Assembly: GCA_013180625.2 (NCBI GenBank)
Contig: SNVD02001174.1
Span: 62,001-126,000, forward strand
DNA length: 64,000 nucleotides
Source: Boswellia sacra
Taxonomy: Eukaryota; Streptophyta; Magnoliopsida; Sapindales; Burseraceae
Direction: 5' to 3'
Below, in pieces: positions 44,731 to 57,535 of the stretch. Under the pieces are notes generated by a model. That model ran no database searches, had not been told where the DNA came from, and saw only the letters and a program-made list of their open reading frames with translations. A program made the translations under genes and the position numbers. Numbering within the stretch: the first letter of the stretch is position 1; the number at the start of each line of letters is the position of its first letter.

Positions 44731-45079
44731 TGTTAATATAATAGTCTTATATGTTTAATGACAATCTGGTTCGATGTAATTATTTAGCTTTTCTTTGACG
44801 ATTAGAAGGCTTTGCAATGTTATGTTTGGCCTTTGGCTTATTAATTGAGAAGGTGAGTAACTGAGTTTGCTTAAATACATTACTTGTGCAAAGCTCCTAA
44901 TCTCTAAACGTTTCTAGTTGAGTCTTTGCCATGCCTGTAGAAAACTAGAATTGTTAATTATCTTTCTTCTATGAGGCATCTACTTCTTTTTTTCTCTTAT
45001 GCTTTTCCAACCACAGGAGATGCAACTGACAAAATTCGTGGGCACCCACCCCACACTACAACAAAATTGGCCTTTTATG

Positions 45080-45400
45080 TCGGTAAAAAAATGACATATA
45101 TTACTATATATGTTAGTCTTTGCGCGACATAAAGTGACCTATCACATATTCCTATACGTGTCACTTGGTCAAACCGACACAAATAAATATGGAATATGTG
45201 TCATTCAGAAATAGACATGTATGGAGTAATATAGTTGCCAAAAACATGTCGGTTTCTAATAAATATGTGCCTGCTCGTAAATGACACAAATTTAGTGTCA
45301 GTTATCAAAGGACACATAGTTGAATTCATTTGTGTCACTTACGAAGTGACACGACATTGTGTAGTGTCAGTTCTCGACTGACACATAATTGAAAATTGAT
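45080..45400. repeat. Left subterminal repeats of CACTA-2
   Basis: Ten or more copies of 'gacacaaat', 'tgtgtcact' or 'tagtgtcagtt', in both orientations, in pairs that can form short hairpins. They differ from the subterminal motif of CACTA-1. Confidence 0.8.
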
Positions 45401-46940
45401 TAAAAAAATATATACTACTTGTTGGTTCCTTTAAAAGAATATAACCGGCAAGTAGTATATTTTTATTAATTTTGGAAATCTTTTTTTACATATATTATAC
45501 ATACAATTACATAAAGACCCATATGCTAGAGTACAAAAAATAGGCAACAAATATATAAAACATAGATCACTCAGCAATATTAACACAAATCCATGAGACT
45601 ATACATTTCAAATCCAAGTCCATAAAAGAAAAAAGTAATCAAAACTCAACAAACTAAACACATTCCAAAACATTATAAACTTAACCAAACTCAAATCCCA
45701 TTACAAACTAACTTAAACTATAAACCAACTCCAAATCTCATTAAAGAGAAAATATGGATTGATAGCTAAATACATTCCAAATTAACAAAGTTAGAAATCC
45801 AAAGTTAAACTTAGATCTAAAGGAAACAAATTAAGTTTAATTCTACAATCTAGTACTAATTTTACCAATCAAACCCCATTACAAATCCAAAAATAAAACG
45901 TGAATTAAACTAAATCATTTTGTTCAACATTCTAATGCATGCGACTACACAAAATAGTTCTATCTATGATGTATATATCTCTTTCACTTTGATTAAAGGA
46001 GGAAACATTTGAATAACGCAAATCATGCTCTATAATCAAGTGATAATGCATGACTCCAAACCTGGTTGTAGGCTAAACAAAACATAACAAACCAACAAAA
46101 ACAAACAAAAAAGCCAACATTATAGCAAAATAAGGAATAGTTAAACAAGAGTTTTCCTCAATCAATTGACAGATCACAACTTAAACAAGGAAGAAGATCA
46201 AAGATTCGAATAGTTAAATCAGGAAAAACTTTTGAATTACTTGAGACTAAGACATCAAATTAACAATTGCTTTATACTGATTACCAAGCTTTCAAGAAGT
46301 GTAAATTACAAATGAAAATAAAATAAAATCAAACCACTTCTTACTTAGGCAAGCCATTAATACGAGACTCTTTCAAGTAAATTGATGTACGACCCAAAGT
46401 TGGAGAAGCCTTGTCCAAATCTTATTTCAAACCCTACATAAAGCAGCTAAATTTTATAAGTAATGCTTTTATACAAGAAGAATTCATCAACTAAATAGTA
46501 GGTATTGTTAATTCATTTATCTGAGAAACCATGACAAAATGGGCAACATCACAAACATTAACTACAGATATATAAATTTCAACAATACATCATCTGCTAT
46601 AGCAGACTAGATAGGATGCCCTTGTTATCACTACAGAAGTATTCACATTATAAAGTCAACAACTTATAACAATAATCAGGTGAACAAAAACTAGCCAAAA
46701 GATTGATTTCTCTTAATTTATAATTATAAAGGAACCCCCACACAGATACTTCATGGAGTTCATACATCTCTAACTAATATATCAGCAATAGGAAGGGTTT
46801 TTGTTTACACCAGTGAACATATACTTAAGAACAGCCAGACAAGTACCAGCAGTAAAACTCATAAATGTTCTTAAGTAAACAGTCAAATAATATCACAAAC
46901 AGAAATGAATAAGACCTCAGTGTTAGCTGATGTCACTTAC
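45401..46940. other. CACTA-2 interior, nothing recognised
   Basis: A-rich on the plus strand. The minus-strand deubiquitinase exons could continue downstream here but I found none. Confidence 0.4.
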
Positions 46941-49283
46941 ATGCTTCAATCCTTCATGCAAATGGTTCACTTCTTGAGATATGTAGCATTTGAGAGAATA
47001 AATTGATTCTGTTTCTGTGCTTTCCTCACCACTTTCTTGACAATGCACTCTAGCAAGGAAGACCGTTTGATAAGCAAATTGTATACATTTTTTTGCTAGG
47101 ACAAATCCAACTATCTATTTGTCTTAAGTCCCCAAAAAGTAGATAGTGAATAGACTTTCTACAGCAAGTATATGAGTTTTTGTTCAAACATTCATAATCA
47201 AACAGAAGGAGCAAACATTAAAAATTCCAATTTATCATTCTTGCAACAAATCAACTTCCAAATCTTTTAAAATTGATTAAAAGCACCATAAGTTTCTTAT
47301 GGGAAGCAGTAATGTTCTAAGACTAGACTTCTAACCACATATATACTCATCAGCAATCATCTAATTCAACCAACACTAAAAGACAAAAGAAAGATCATAT
47401 CCGATGCATGAACCATCATTAGCAACAAAGAAAAACAAATATAAAAATGATATCTATAATCAAACAAAAGTGAAGTTATAATTAGTCCAATTAGTCCATC
47501 GCAATTTTGGGTTTCCATTGCATAAAAGCAATATCTCCTCCTAAGCTAACAGAATCCATTTCAAGCAAAACTAGTCATAATAGTCTAATGTTAGGATGTT
47601 AACAAATTACTACTACAATAATGGGTATATAGAAAAAGCTAAAGATATCTACCTGCTTATAATGTCAATACCGAAAAGTGACTTCATGGTATCAGAGTTT
47701 TCACTGCAAATAGAAATTGTCCAAAAAGAAAAATTAGTTTCTCCTATAGCATTGATGAAAATGTTGCAAACTGGTAAAAAAACATGATCAAAATTCTAAC
47801 CACTAATTGCTTGTAGAACATAGCAGTAGAGATAAAATTATGCATAATGCAGTACTGCTTAACACATACTAAATCGAATATGAACACAGAATTAGTAAAG
47901 AAAAAAATAATCAAACTCAAGTTAAAACGAATTTTGGAATTTGTTAGAAATATTGAATAATTAAAATTTGTAATAATGAGGCAATTAAGCAGTATTATAT
48001 GGTAGGTCACAATGATACCAGCACCATGTGCACCGACGGGCATCAATCTCTGTTTATGATATTAAATAAATACCAAATTAACTACCTGGAATTTGGTGAT
48101 CTCAGAGACCGAGAAAGCGTGTACAAGAGTTGTGTCCAGCATTCTTCAGCATCCTGTAACATATTCAAATGCATAGAGATCAACTCACTAAAAATATAAG
48201 AGTGGTAAAAGTATTCTAAGCAGGAGATAGGAAAATTCAAATAACCTGCTGCATGAAGGTACCATTGTGCAACTGACCAAACTGAGGATACTTTTTGCGC
48301 AAAAGCTATAGAGAGAATGAAAAGATAATTAATATGCCATGCCATTTGCAGCAAGCAAAATGCTACATATCTACCAAACACTGACATGAAGTCTCACAAA
48401 TATGGTTCAGTTGTAAATTCAGCTTCAATGAAGTTTAAAGATGATGTGATCATCCAAGAATGATTTTTTAAAGAAACAAATTTAAAATTTAAACTTTGAG
48501 GGTTCAACTTTGTAAAAGGAAAATAAATACAAAAAAAGATTTCAATGCATAGTGTACAGTCTCAATAACTAATGCATGCAGTAGACTTAGTTATAAACAA
48601 TCAGAATACTTGCAACATGAATAAAATGGAAGTAAAAAAGAAATTTCATATTCTTTGAATTTAGAAAGTAAAACCATTTGTCCTTAGCAAGACACCAGCT
48701 TCCATCATACATCACTCAATCAAAAAAATAAAACAGTCATATAAGTCTTCCTAGAATTTCATCTGAGATGGCCATAGAAGAAAGTATATGCTGCCCATTG
48801 ATAAATCTCTTTTCTGGCTTCGTATTAAAAGACCAAACCTTGTACATATAGTACTCATAAGAGAAATGCAAATAGAAAATAAAGCAGTATTGTAATCTTA
48901 AGTGAGAGGAAAAAGAGAGCAGACCATCCAAAACTACATAAGTGCCACAGGTTTCACACTTTTATCAATGTCATTGAATAAATCCCATGTTGCAACTGTC
49001 AACATATGAGAACTCTGATCCACATCATTATTTCTTCCAGATTGTGAATGCCTAAATAACATAATCGAACACAAACCCACCAAATTTTTCCCATTTGACA
49101 CATAAAACAAATTTCCAGAATCTAATATGCAAGAAATTTCTTGAAGAAATCAATATTCACTGTTAAATAAAAGAGAACTTACTTAACTAAAGCAAACTTC
49201 AACTCTGGAACAGAATGCAGGCATTCTACAGTGGAGTTTATGTAGCAAGTATTTCCCAAATTAAATAGGCCAGCACTATGACC
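46941..49283 (-). pseudogene. Captured partial UBP6/7-type deubiquitinase gene
   Basis: At least six minus-strand exons with GT-AG introns, in the order of plant UBP6/UBP7 (proteasome-associated ubiquitin C-terminal hydrolases). 49283-49183: GHSAGLFNLGNTCYINSTVE, the cysteine box with catalytic C. 49051-48925: NNDVDQSSHMLTVATWDLF and SVKPVALM*FWM, a stop at a usual Q. 48305-48246: LLRKKYPQFGQLHNGTFMQQ. 48153-48086: DAEECWTQLLYTLSRSLRSP. 47703-47653: ENSDTMKSLFGIDIIS. 47049-46941: RVHCQESGEESTETESIYSL and YISQEVNHLHEGLKH. The N-terminal ubiquitin-like domain and the C-terminal histidine box are absent. Introns are kept, so capture was at the DNA level. Similarity is high and damage slight, pointing to recent capture, but a catalytic enzyme cannot be made. 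Confidence 0.88.
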
Positions 49284-49444
49284 CTGGAAACAAAGGCAGT
49301 CATGTCTGAGAAAATTATATTGAAAAGCAGAGCAAAGCATCAAATAACCAGAAAGGAAAAAGGAAACATCACATCATCATCACAACCAACAATCAGATAA
49401 GCAAGCCCAGCTTCCTATCATAACCAAAAAAGGAAAACGGGGGG

Positions 49445-50965
49445 TGACACATCCGAAAATAGGATTGCCTCCCAAGTATAGGAGTGTCGAAGTAATAATC
49501 CCGGTGAGACCGAGGTCGATCCACGAGGAAGGGGATTTTAGCGTTACAAATTATAAGCTAAACAAATGTGATATAGATGATTCAAAGAGGTGACATGATA
49601 ATATCAACAAGTATGTGAGATGGTAGGTGGTATTACCGACCATTCAAATATAAAACAAAAAGCAAGAGGAGGTAAAACCATCCATGGAAATAGGTGGTAT
49701 AACCAACCATAGTAAATTAAAGAACAATTTCATAAGGTGGTAGAACCTACCATAGTAAATAAAATAAAAAGTTCATAAACAATAGAATAATTAAAATACA
49801 AGAGGAATTAACACAATAACAATGAAGGCTAAGGTTAGGGGATCCGCCCTCGATATTTCGAATAAGGATAATTAGCCCATTTTAGTTATATGAATTATAT
49901 TTGTTTCATTACCAATATTTATACCACTTCTTGTAAATGGGTTCAAGCATCCAATGTGCCAATCATCATATGTCTACAACAAATCAAGGTTCCTAACTAG
50001 ATTCGTGTCGGTAAGGAAGAACCATACATCATCTAGAAAGGATCCAAGCATTTGATGTGCCAAGGATTGTCGACAATGGATCGAGACCTCCACTTTACGA
50101 GTGGTGTCAAGATTGATTAAGAAATTAAATATAAATCATATTGAATAAACATTATAAGATTAAGATTATTAAGCACATATTAAGGGTTAGAGAATCCTTA
50201 TTCTCATATCAAGGGTTTCACCCTTTCACCTTAGCAAAAGAGAAATTAGAAGAACATTATAATAGAAAGAAAATAAAATGTAAGAAAAAGGAAATTCATT
50301 AATAACATAAACACACAAAACACAATACAAGATCCTAGCCAAAGCCAAAATGTTCCAGCCAAGGCCAAGATGCCCTAATGGGTCACAAGGCACCTCTATT
50401 TATAGATACATCCAGGGGCAAACTTGTCAAATTACAAGGGCATAATTGTCAAATATTAGTTGTAAATATCTTTGACAATTGGGATCATTAGGCACCGAAT
50501 TTGACCATCAATTTTGACATTGAAATATTGAGAATTTTAATCACATGTCTTCATGAAAAGTGTAGATATTTCTCTCAGCGTTCTAGAACATATTGATTTG
50601 CACAATTTGGATATGTATTTTGAGAGATACGGTTCAAATACTGAGGCCTGGTCAGATTGGGCCGAGACTGTAGATGGGTTCACTTCAAGCCCAATTTTGG
50701 TCCACTAAGAGCCCGAATTTGATAATTCTTGTGAAATGAAATCTTGTAGACATTTGAATCAGCTTTCCAAAATATTAAGAATTGCACCATTCTGATCTAT
50801 AAATAGATAGTTATACCCATTTTACCGAACCTGTAATAAAACCAAAATTAAGAGGAAGTTAATTCCAAAGATGCAAAGACTACAAATATGCTTCAGTTGA
50901 GGAATTTAATGACACTATTAATGCAATATGTTAAACTAAACTCATGCATATTTAAGTGTTCATCA
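49445..50965. mobile_element. Solo LTR (1.52 kb) nested in CACTA-2
   Basis: Ends TGACACATCCG and GTGTTCATCA, with ggggg on both sides (49440-49444 and 50966-50970). The duplication is low in complexity but consistent. Inside are diverged repeats of 'ggtggta(t/g)(t/a)ac' (49620-49760) and repeated 'aagcat(c/t)(c/t)(a/g)atgtgcca' blocks (49945, 50047). No internal region, no coding. Confidence 0.65.
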
Positions 50966-50970
50966 GGGGG

Positions 50971-51364
50971 CAAACCCAAACAGTTGTGGTTATTGCATGG
51001 AGCATGATGTGGCATTTAATCTGAAGATGAAGAAAAAGAAAGCAATTAATTTGAAGAGGATGGCTGGGTTTTCGTGACTGCTACAAGCTTATGAGCACCG
51101 AAGAATGAAGATGAAGAAAGTAATTAATCTGAAGAGGATGGCTGGGTTTTCAGGGATCAACGGAGATGCCAATGAATCCTGAAGATGATGGCAATGAAGA
51201 GGCGATGGCTTTTCAGAGAAGAGGCGATGGCTTTTCAGAGAAGAGGCGAAGAGGCGATGGTATTCAGAGAAGAGGTGATGGCTTTTCAGAGAAGAGGCGA
51301 AGAGGCGATGGATCGAAATTCAAAGAAGAGGCGATGGGCTTCTAGGGTTTAGAAATTTTTTCCT
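50971..51364. other. CACTA-2 interior between solo LTR and right end
   Basis: Repeats of 'aatctgaagaggatggctggg' type occur twice (51047 and 51126), followed by the minisatellite at 51190. On the minus strand it starts with 'ctaaaccctagaagccc', which looks like a plant gene leader, perhaps the 5' side of the captured gene. Confidence 0.4.
51190..51335 (+). repeat. Minisatellite 'agaggcgatggcttttcag' in CACTA-2
   Basis: Five to six copies of a 24- to 34-bp unit built from 'agaagaggcgatgg' and 'cttttcag'. It lies in the space between the solo LTR and the right subterminal repeats. Confidence 0.85.
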
Positions 51365-51534
51365 TTTATATTAACTAATATGTGTCACAATTAAAAAAAT
51401 TGTGACATAAACTTAACCTGCCTTTTGTGTATTATGACACATATGGGTTTGACTGAAGTTGGGGTTTTATACTTGTCATTCTTTCAAGAACTGACATAAA
51501 ATTAGTGACACAAAAGGCCTATTTTGTTGTAGTG

Positions 51535-52983
51535 AGGGGTTTTAAATTTATGTCATATCATTTGAGATACATGATTTTGGAATATGTTTTGAAAAGTGTA
51601 TCACTACTTATGTATATAACCTAATCCATACATATAAATTAATAGATGTTTACTTATGAAATTATTTACTAAAAGCTTTTTTTTTTTGTTCACCAAATTT
51701 GTATCATATCAGGTTATATGAACCTGTCATAAATTTGATTGTACGTGTATCGAAAATTAATCTGCCTCATTTTTGTTTTTGTTTTCAGTCTCAAACATTG
51801 ATTGTATACTTTTTTACTTGTATCTATTTCTTTTCAATTTTTCTTTTGTTAATCTGTTTTATTACATTAAATGTGATTATCGTTATGCTTCTGTGTTTCT
51901 TGCAAGGCCAAATGATGTCTCATCATTGCAATGTCGTTTTTTAGGACTGCCAGCCCTATCTTCACGGCTAGCATGCCCTAAGGCAACATAATGCCTGTAG
52001 TATGCATGAAGGTTAAGTTTCTCTCTTTCTTTCAGTTTGCAGTTTTAGTTTTCAATTTGTGTGGTGTTTTCTCCTCTTTCATCTATCTTTTCTCTTTTCT
52101 AATCTAGATTTACACAAGAGCTTTTTTTTTTTAAATTTTTGCTGGTTTTTTTGTTCTTGTTAATCTTTGCCTAGAGAAATAACTAGGTTGCTATTTTGGT
52201 GTGGGAACTATGCTAAAATAGCCCAAAACTTAGACTTATTTGCCCTTTTGACTTTTTTGCTTATATAAAAGTTATTACATTCTATATTATATCGGCTTTA
52301 CTTAGCGATAAAGAGGCAATGAAAACAAATGTAGTAATTTGACCAAAAAGAAAACAAAGAAGACTCTTGATAGTTGTTTAAAAAACAAAATTTTAAATTA
52401 TTTGTAAGTAAGTGACATGAATCATGTAATCTTGTGTTTTCTCTTCTGTAAAAGTTTGTATTATATTGTTCATTCTTCTTTATCAACTATAAAGACCAAG
52501 TGGCTAATATATAAAAATATAACAACGTTATGAAGATTGAGTAGGATATAATTTTCCTATAAATATCTCATTTTTTTTTGGGTAATTACTTGCGATCTTA
52601 TTATTTGCTAAACATCCTTGCCCCCTTTCGCATTTTCAAAACTATTTACTCAACCGTCAATCTTATAAGTTTTTCGTTAAGTTAAACTTTCAATGACAAA
52701 ATGTTTGTTAGACCCTTGACAACTCATCAAATGCATAGCTCTTATGCTCATTTTCTTTCCTTTTCTCATCAAACAAACATCTTTAAGAATTAAATGCCAA
52801 AATAAATCGCAAACAAAAATCAAACTTCAAAGAAAATCACAAACACCCATAAACCAATAATCATCAACCAATTACCATATTAGATCATCTCAAATCACAA
52901 ACCTAAAATCATAATCCATCTACAACCAGTAAAATAATAATATTCAAATACACATAAATTTCATGTCTTATCTCACTCAACAA
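51535..52983. other. Non-coding DNA right of CACTA-2
   Basis: No recognisable gene. 52172-52230 resembles 44265-44420 on the other side of CACTA-2 ('ttgctattttggtgt..gaactatgctaaaatagccca'). Confidence 0.45.
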
Positions 52984-53825
52984 CAGTGGTGGACTTAGAA
53001 TTTTATCTTAGAGCATACACCTTTAATATTTTAAAATTAATGTTTAACAAAAACTTTAATAGTGCAAAAGAAATTATTTTTTTTAAAAAAAAGAATAGCT
53101 ATAGGTATATAGGAGACATAATAAATCTTATCTTTCAAATTTAAATAATCTTAATACAATAAATCAAAGTATAAAATACTAATCCTTTATAATTTATCTT
53201 ATAAATACATATTAGTTATTGTCATTGACAAGTATCTATTTTAAAAAAATGTTGCATAATTGCTTCATTATCATGTATGAAAAAAAATTTTATTTATAGT
53301 CCTATATTAGCATTATAATCCAAAATTCGAGTTCTATGTTCGAAATTTCCAAACAAACCTTTACATTAATTTCAAGATAACTTTGTATTGAGTTGTTAAC
53401 ATTTTTCTTAGATATGATGATGTCAACTTATAAAAGATTTTTCTTTTAAAATATCTTTCCAGATTTTTTTCTCAAAAATCATTAATTTATAATAACTATT
53501 AAATTTTACTCAAAAAGACTACAAATGCATAAAAATAATAAAAAGACTCTATCGTAGTTTTTATTTTTAAAAGAAGTTTGCTAATTTTTACACTAATTGA
53601 TATATATAAATTATAAAAAGAAAAAAAATAATACAAATATGATATATAATATAGTTATAGAAATATAAGATTGACAGGGTACTAGTTTATGAAAGAAAGA
53701 AAGCAAAACAATTTAAAAACTATTTTTTAAGAAGGGTGTAATTGTAAACTATAAAGAATAAGGGAGTAAAAGAAAGTTTTCAAAGTTTTGAAGGGGCCTT
53801 GGGTCCCTTCTTAGGTCTACTTTTG
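52984..53825. mobile_element. Non-autonomous hAT-like element
   Basis: Ends CAGTGGTGGACTTAGAA and TTCTTAGGTCTACTTTTG are imperfect inverted repeats. The flanks ctcaacaa (52976-52983) and cttaacaa (53826-53833) form an 8-bp duplication with one mismatch, the size expected for hAT. Interior AT-rich and without transposase. Confidence 0.65.
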
Positions 53826-54222
53826 CTTAACAACTATCATAATTTCTACTGCTTATAACAATGTGAGTCCTTTCTGTGATTTGGGTCTTGTAGTTTTTCA
53901 TTTGTAGCTTATTTGTCTAAAGTTTGGTGCTTTAGGTGTTTTAAATCATGTTGTGATTAGGTTTTCTAATGGAAATAGATTAGGCTTTTTCTATTTATTT
54001 AAAATATTTTATGACAACTATTCTTTTATTTTTATTTTATAAAATGATAGTAGTACTATTGGAGTTTTTAACTTTGATGGAATGAGATCAACGATTGGGC
54101 TTTAACTAAATATTTTTGAAAATGTTGGGGATAATAAGGTTTTAGCAAACAACGGTAGGTCCCATTCTTTATGTGTAAAATTTTACATGTTCTTTAATTA
54201 TCAATAGTTGGTTGTACTCTTT

Positions 54223-54871
54223 GGCATGTTTGATGCATCACACAATATAATATAATTGTGATTGTATTAGATAGCATTAAATTGAATTGTATTGCATGGG
54301 ATTGAGTAAACTTTATACTATATTTGGTTTGTCACTGTATTGTATAAATGATACATGTACTATGTTTGGTAAAAGACTGTATTGGACTATACTAAATTCT
54401 TTATAATAATTAAAAATAATTTAAAATTAATAAAATATTTTAAAATATAATAATTTTAAAAGTTACTTATATTAAATTAATTATTTAAATATTTAATAAA
54501 TTATATTTATTTATTAAAATAATTATTTTAAATATTTAATAAACTAATATTCTAAATATTTATTTATTTTTCTATGTTTTTGATATTTATTGCCAAAAAC
54601 TGAAACAAAAAGCCAAGTTGTATAATTATATGTTTAATTATTTAATATAATATAATACCTATTAATTAAAAAATTATATCAACAGCCCCCACATTCTTAT
54701 CCAGCCTTAACACATCATGGGGCATTATTATTTGGCTTCTTTTTATGTAGTTGTTATGCGGTGTTTTCCTATGCTATCCAAGCTTCTCTTTATGCCAAAC
54801 ATAGCTAAAAAAAAAAAAAAAGCACAAACAAGACGCTTTATGCTATCCAATCCGGTTCGTCAAACATGTCC
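54223..54871. mobile_element. Degenerate MITE, Harbinger-like ends
   Basis: Left end GGCATGTTTGATGCATCAC and right end GTTCGTCAAACATGTCC are imperfect inverted repeats related to the element at 57536. The flanks both contain ttt. Interior is rich in 'gtattgtat' type sequence. Confidence 0.5.
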
Positions 54872-55895
54872 TTTAGGTTAGAGAAAACTATGGATGATGA
54901 TTGGAGTAAAACTTTTACCAAAATGAGGAGTTGAAATATACACAATGTAACAGTTTTAGTGCTACAAATATGAAGCCAAATGATGTGAAAAATCATGAAT
55001 AGCATAATATTTAAAACTCATTGTGCACCATATCCATTTATTGATATTATTTCAACTTTCTCTAATAATCAAAGGGATGTTAGACATCAGCTTGGACTTA
55101 AAAACCTCTTTCATATCAAGTGTGGTAGATTCAAGCATAGTTTATGTGATTGGCTTACTTCCTAATTCCACCCAACTTCATGTATCATACATCTACATGG
55201 TAGAAAATTTGTTCAAGTACCATTACTTTTTCTGCTTAACATTATGGGCATTAAAGTTAGAGATACACTATGTAAGTTTAATGGGTAATTTACATTTGCT
55301 TTATTATGCTTTGTTGCGATTTTTTTTCGTCAAAACACAAATCAATGTTCAGTAATTTACATTTGCTTTGTTATATTATTTTATTTGCTCAATTTTATAT
55401 GTCTAGATTTACTACTAATACTGGAAAGTACGTTATTTGTCTTGGTTCATGAACTTGAGAGAGTATTCATGGGTCTGAAGACCAAGCAGACTTGGTAGTT
55501 CCATAATGGAAATCAGTAGGAAACCCATTTGGTTTTGACTGGTTAGATTTTTATTTCATGGTCATATTTCCCTCAATTTTAAATTTATGATATTTAGTAA
55601 GAGATCTATTCCTCTAACAATCTTTCTTGATTTTTACTTAGATCTCCTCTCTTGGTTTTCATGGTAACAAGTCCAACATCTTAATTTCCATTAAACCAAG
55701 TCATCTACAAGCACATGGGTTTCAGTCTGGTATCTTTTTTCTTCATTTATAGTTCCAAGTTTTATAGTTCATGGATTTAATATGTAGATTTGCACTTTTA
55801 TTGTGTTATTAGAATCTTGATTTGAATTAGTCCTGACTTCATAGCTAAAATCACCAGCTAAATTTCCCCTGCCAAGTGTTTTTAATTGAACCTAC
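54872..55895. other. Non-coding DNA, no gene recognised
   Basis: The 110-codon frame 55023-55355 has no recognisable domain or splice context. Nothing else seen. Confidence 0.4.
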
Positions 55896-57010
55896 TGTTA
55901 GGATATTGGCTAAATAAAAGGATATTCCTAAAATATAAAAGATATTCCTAAAGTCTTGATAAGGATAAAAATCCTATTATGAGAGTTCCAATTAAATTAG
56001 GAAATAAAGAATCTTATTGAAAATAGGAAAATCCTACTTCAACTAGGAAGGGAAGACTAATCATATTTTAAATTTGAGATTTTTACAAGGGAAGGAAAAG
56101 GATTCCCATTACTCAAAGGTAAGGGTGGGAATTTGTGTCGTGCATGTCGACCCATTTAATTATTCGTGTCAAGATATAAGACACGGATCCAACACGGTTA
56201 TTAAACGTATTACTCACGTGTTGTAATCATGTTATATTTAATTCACATAATTTACTTAATTGTTTAATATAGTTATGCATAATATATTATATTCTATTTA
56301 TTTATATCAATTAAAATTATTTTTAGAATATAAACCATTTTTAGTATGAAATATTATTAAAATCATCATAATTTATTATTTTGTAAATTAATTTATTTTA
56401 TAATATAAAAATTTCAGTTTTATAATATATATGTTGTAAGTAGGTAACAATTTATATCATTAAATGAGCTTACATATTAAGGAGAGACAAAATATGTTTA
56501 ACTATTCGTGTCGTTAAACGGGTTGGCGTGTTGAACACCTTCAACACGAATCCAACCCATTTATTAATCGTGTATCGTGTTCGTGTCGTATTCATGTTGT
56601 GTTCGCATGTTGTGTCTCAAATTCCCACCCCTACTAAAAGGACAAGGTAAAGATTGTGACTTAAAAGCCTATATAACGGATCCTATTCCTTGGTGACAAG
56701 TACACTACTTGAAGCAATCTCAAGTTTAGCTCAAGGTAAATCCACTCTAGTAAGGTGATTAAAAGTCCTCTTTGAGGTGTGAGTGTGAGTGAGATAGCTT
56801 GGTAAAGAGGGTGTGTATTAAGGGTCTTTGGGAAGGGTTATTGGGAGTGAGTTCAAAGTCTATATGATTATAAAAAAATTTTATATAGTGGAATATTGTC
56901 TTTGACAACTCGTGGTTTTTCTCTGGTTTTGGAGTTTTCCACGTAAAAGCTTTTTGTTGTTATTACTTTATTATTCTTACTTTTTTATTATTCACCTTAG
57001 TTTCATAACA
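55896..57010 (-). mobile_element. Solo LTR, inverted relative of 18217-18792, with hAT insertion
   Basis: On the minus strand it starts TGTTATGAAACTAAGG and ends in ATATCCTAACA. Without the nested element (514 bp plus 8-bp duplication) it is 593 bp, close to the 576 bp of the 18-kb copy, and it aligns with that copy throughout ('aagtttagct', 'gagatagctt', 'gtggtttttctct'). Flanks cctac and cctgc match 4 of 5. Confidence 0.88.
56120..56633. mobile_element. hAT MITE nested in the solo LTR
   Basis: Inverted ends TAAGGGTGGGAATTTG and CAAATTCCCACCCCTA. An 8-bp target duplication, ctcaaagg / ctaaaagg (56112-56119 and 56634-56641), agrees with the uninterrupted copy of the LTR at 18 kb (actaaaagg on the minus strand). 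Subterminal 'cgtgtc' and 'aacacg' motifs repeat in both orientations. No transposase. Confidence 0.88.
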
Positions 57011-57535
57011 CCTGCCAAGTGCTTGATGAAATTACTAGCAAAAATTTCACCTACCTTTTGGATTAAAAATGCAAACCTCTAAATTTCTAAATTATATTAA
57101 ATGATATTAAACTTTTTGATTCTATGGTACTTAAGAAAACTAAAAATTAAGTTGTCATCAATTTTGCAAAGAGTTGTATGTTGATTGATATAATAAGAAT
57201 TTCATTATGCTTATTTGGAAAAGAAAAGATTGAAAGATTTAAGAATAATCTCTATGTATTTAATAATAATTTGGGTATTTTTGAAAGAGGGGAAATTTGA
57301 ATTGGTTGAGTAATCTGGTTAGAATTGGTTAAAGCTGTAAAAAAAAAAATTAGTATTTGACGTTACATAGTATTTGTGTTAGCGATTTGCTGTCTAGTTA
57401 TTTCATTTTATTATAGGGGACTTTACTAGTCGATAGAAAAAAAAATTTAGCATTATCTTTCAGTATTGCTTCTCTATTTGTTTTGTAATTTATAATAACA
57501 ATTAATTATATATTTTTTGGTTAATTTAGAATTAA
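57011..57535. other. Non-coding spacer
   Basis: No gene seen. The first bases repeat 'cctgccaagtg', also found at 55868 on the other side of the solo LTR. Confidence 0.4.

Larger units (their letters stand above)
45054..51534. mobile_element. CACTA-2: CACTA element with a captured deubiquitinase gene
   Basis: Ends CACTACAACAAAATTGGCC and GGCCTATTTTGTTGTAGTG, nearly perfect inverted repeats of 27 bp. Both subterminal regions (45080-45400 and 51365-51520) hold many 'gtgacaca' / 'tgtcag' motifs in both orientations. No TNP2 transposase is seen. Its contents are a partial UBP6/7-type gene (46941-49283, minus), a 1.5-kb solo LTR (49445-50965) and an 'aagaggcgatgg' minisatellite. The flanks cca and agg do not form a 3-bp duplication, so one flank may have been rearranged. 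Confidence 0.85.

Noticed and set aside
45051..45053. A 3-bp target duplication for CACTA-2
   Set aside because: Left flank cca and right flank agg do not match.
55023..55355. Plus-strand frame of 110 codons
   Set aside because: Hydrophobic, compositionally AT-driven, without recognisable domain or splice context; left as non-coding.
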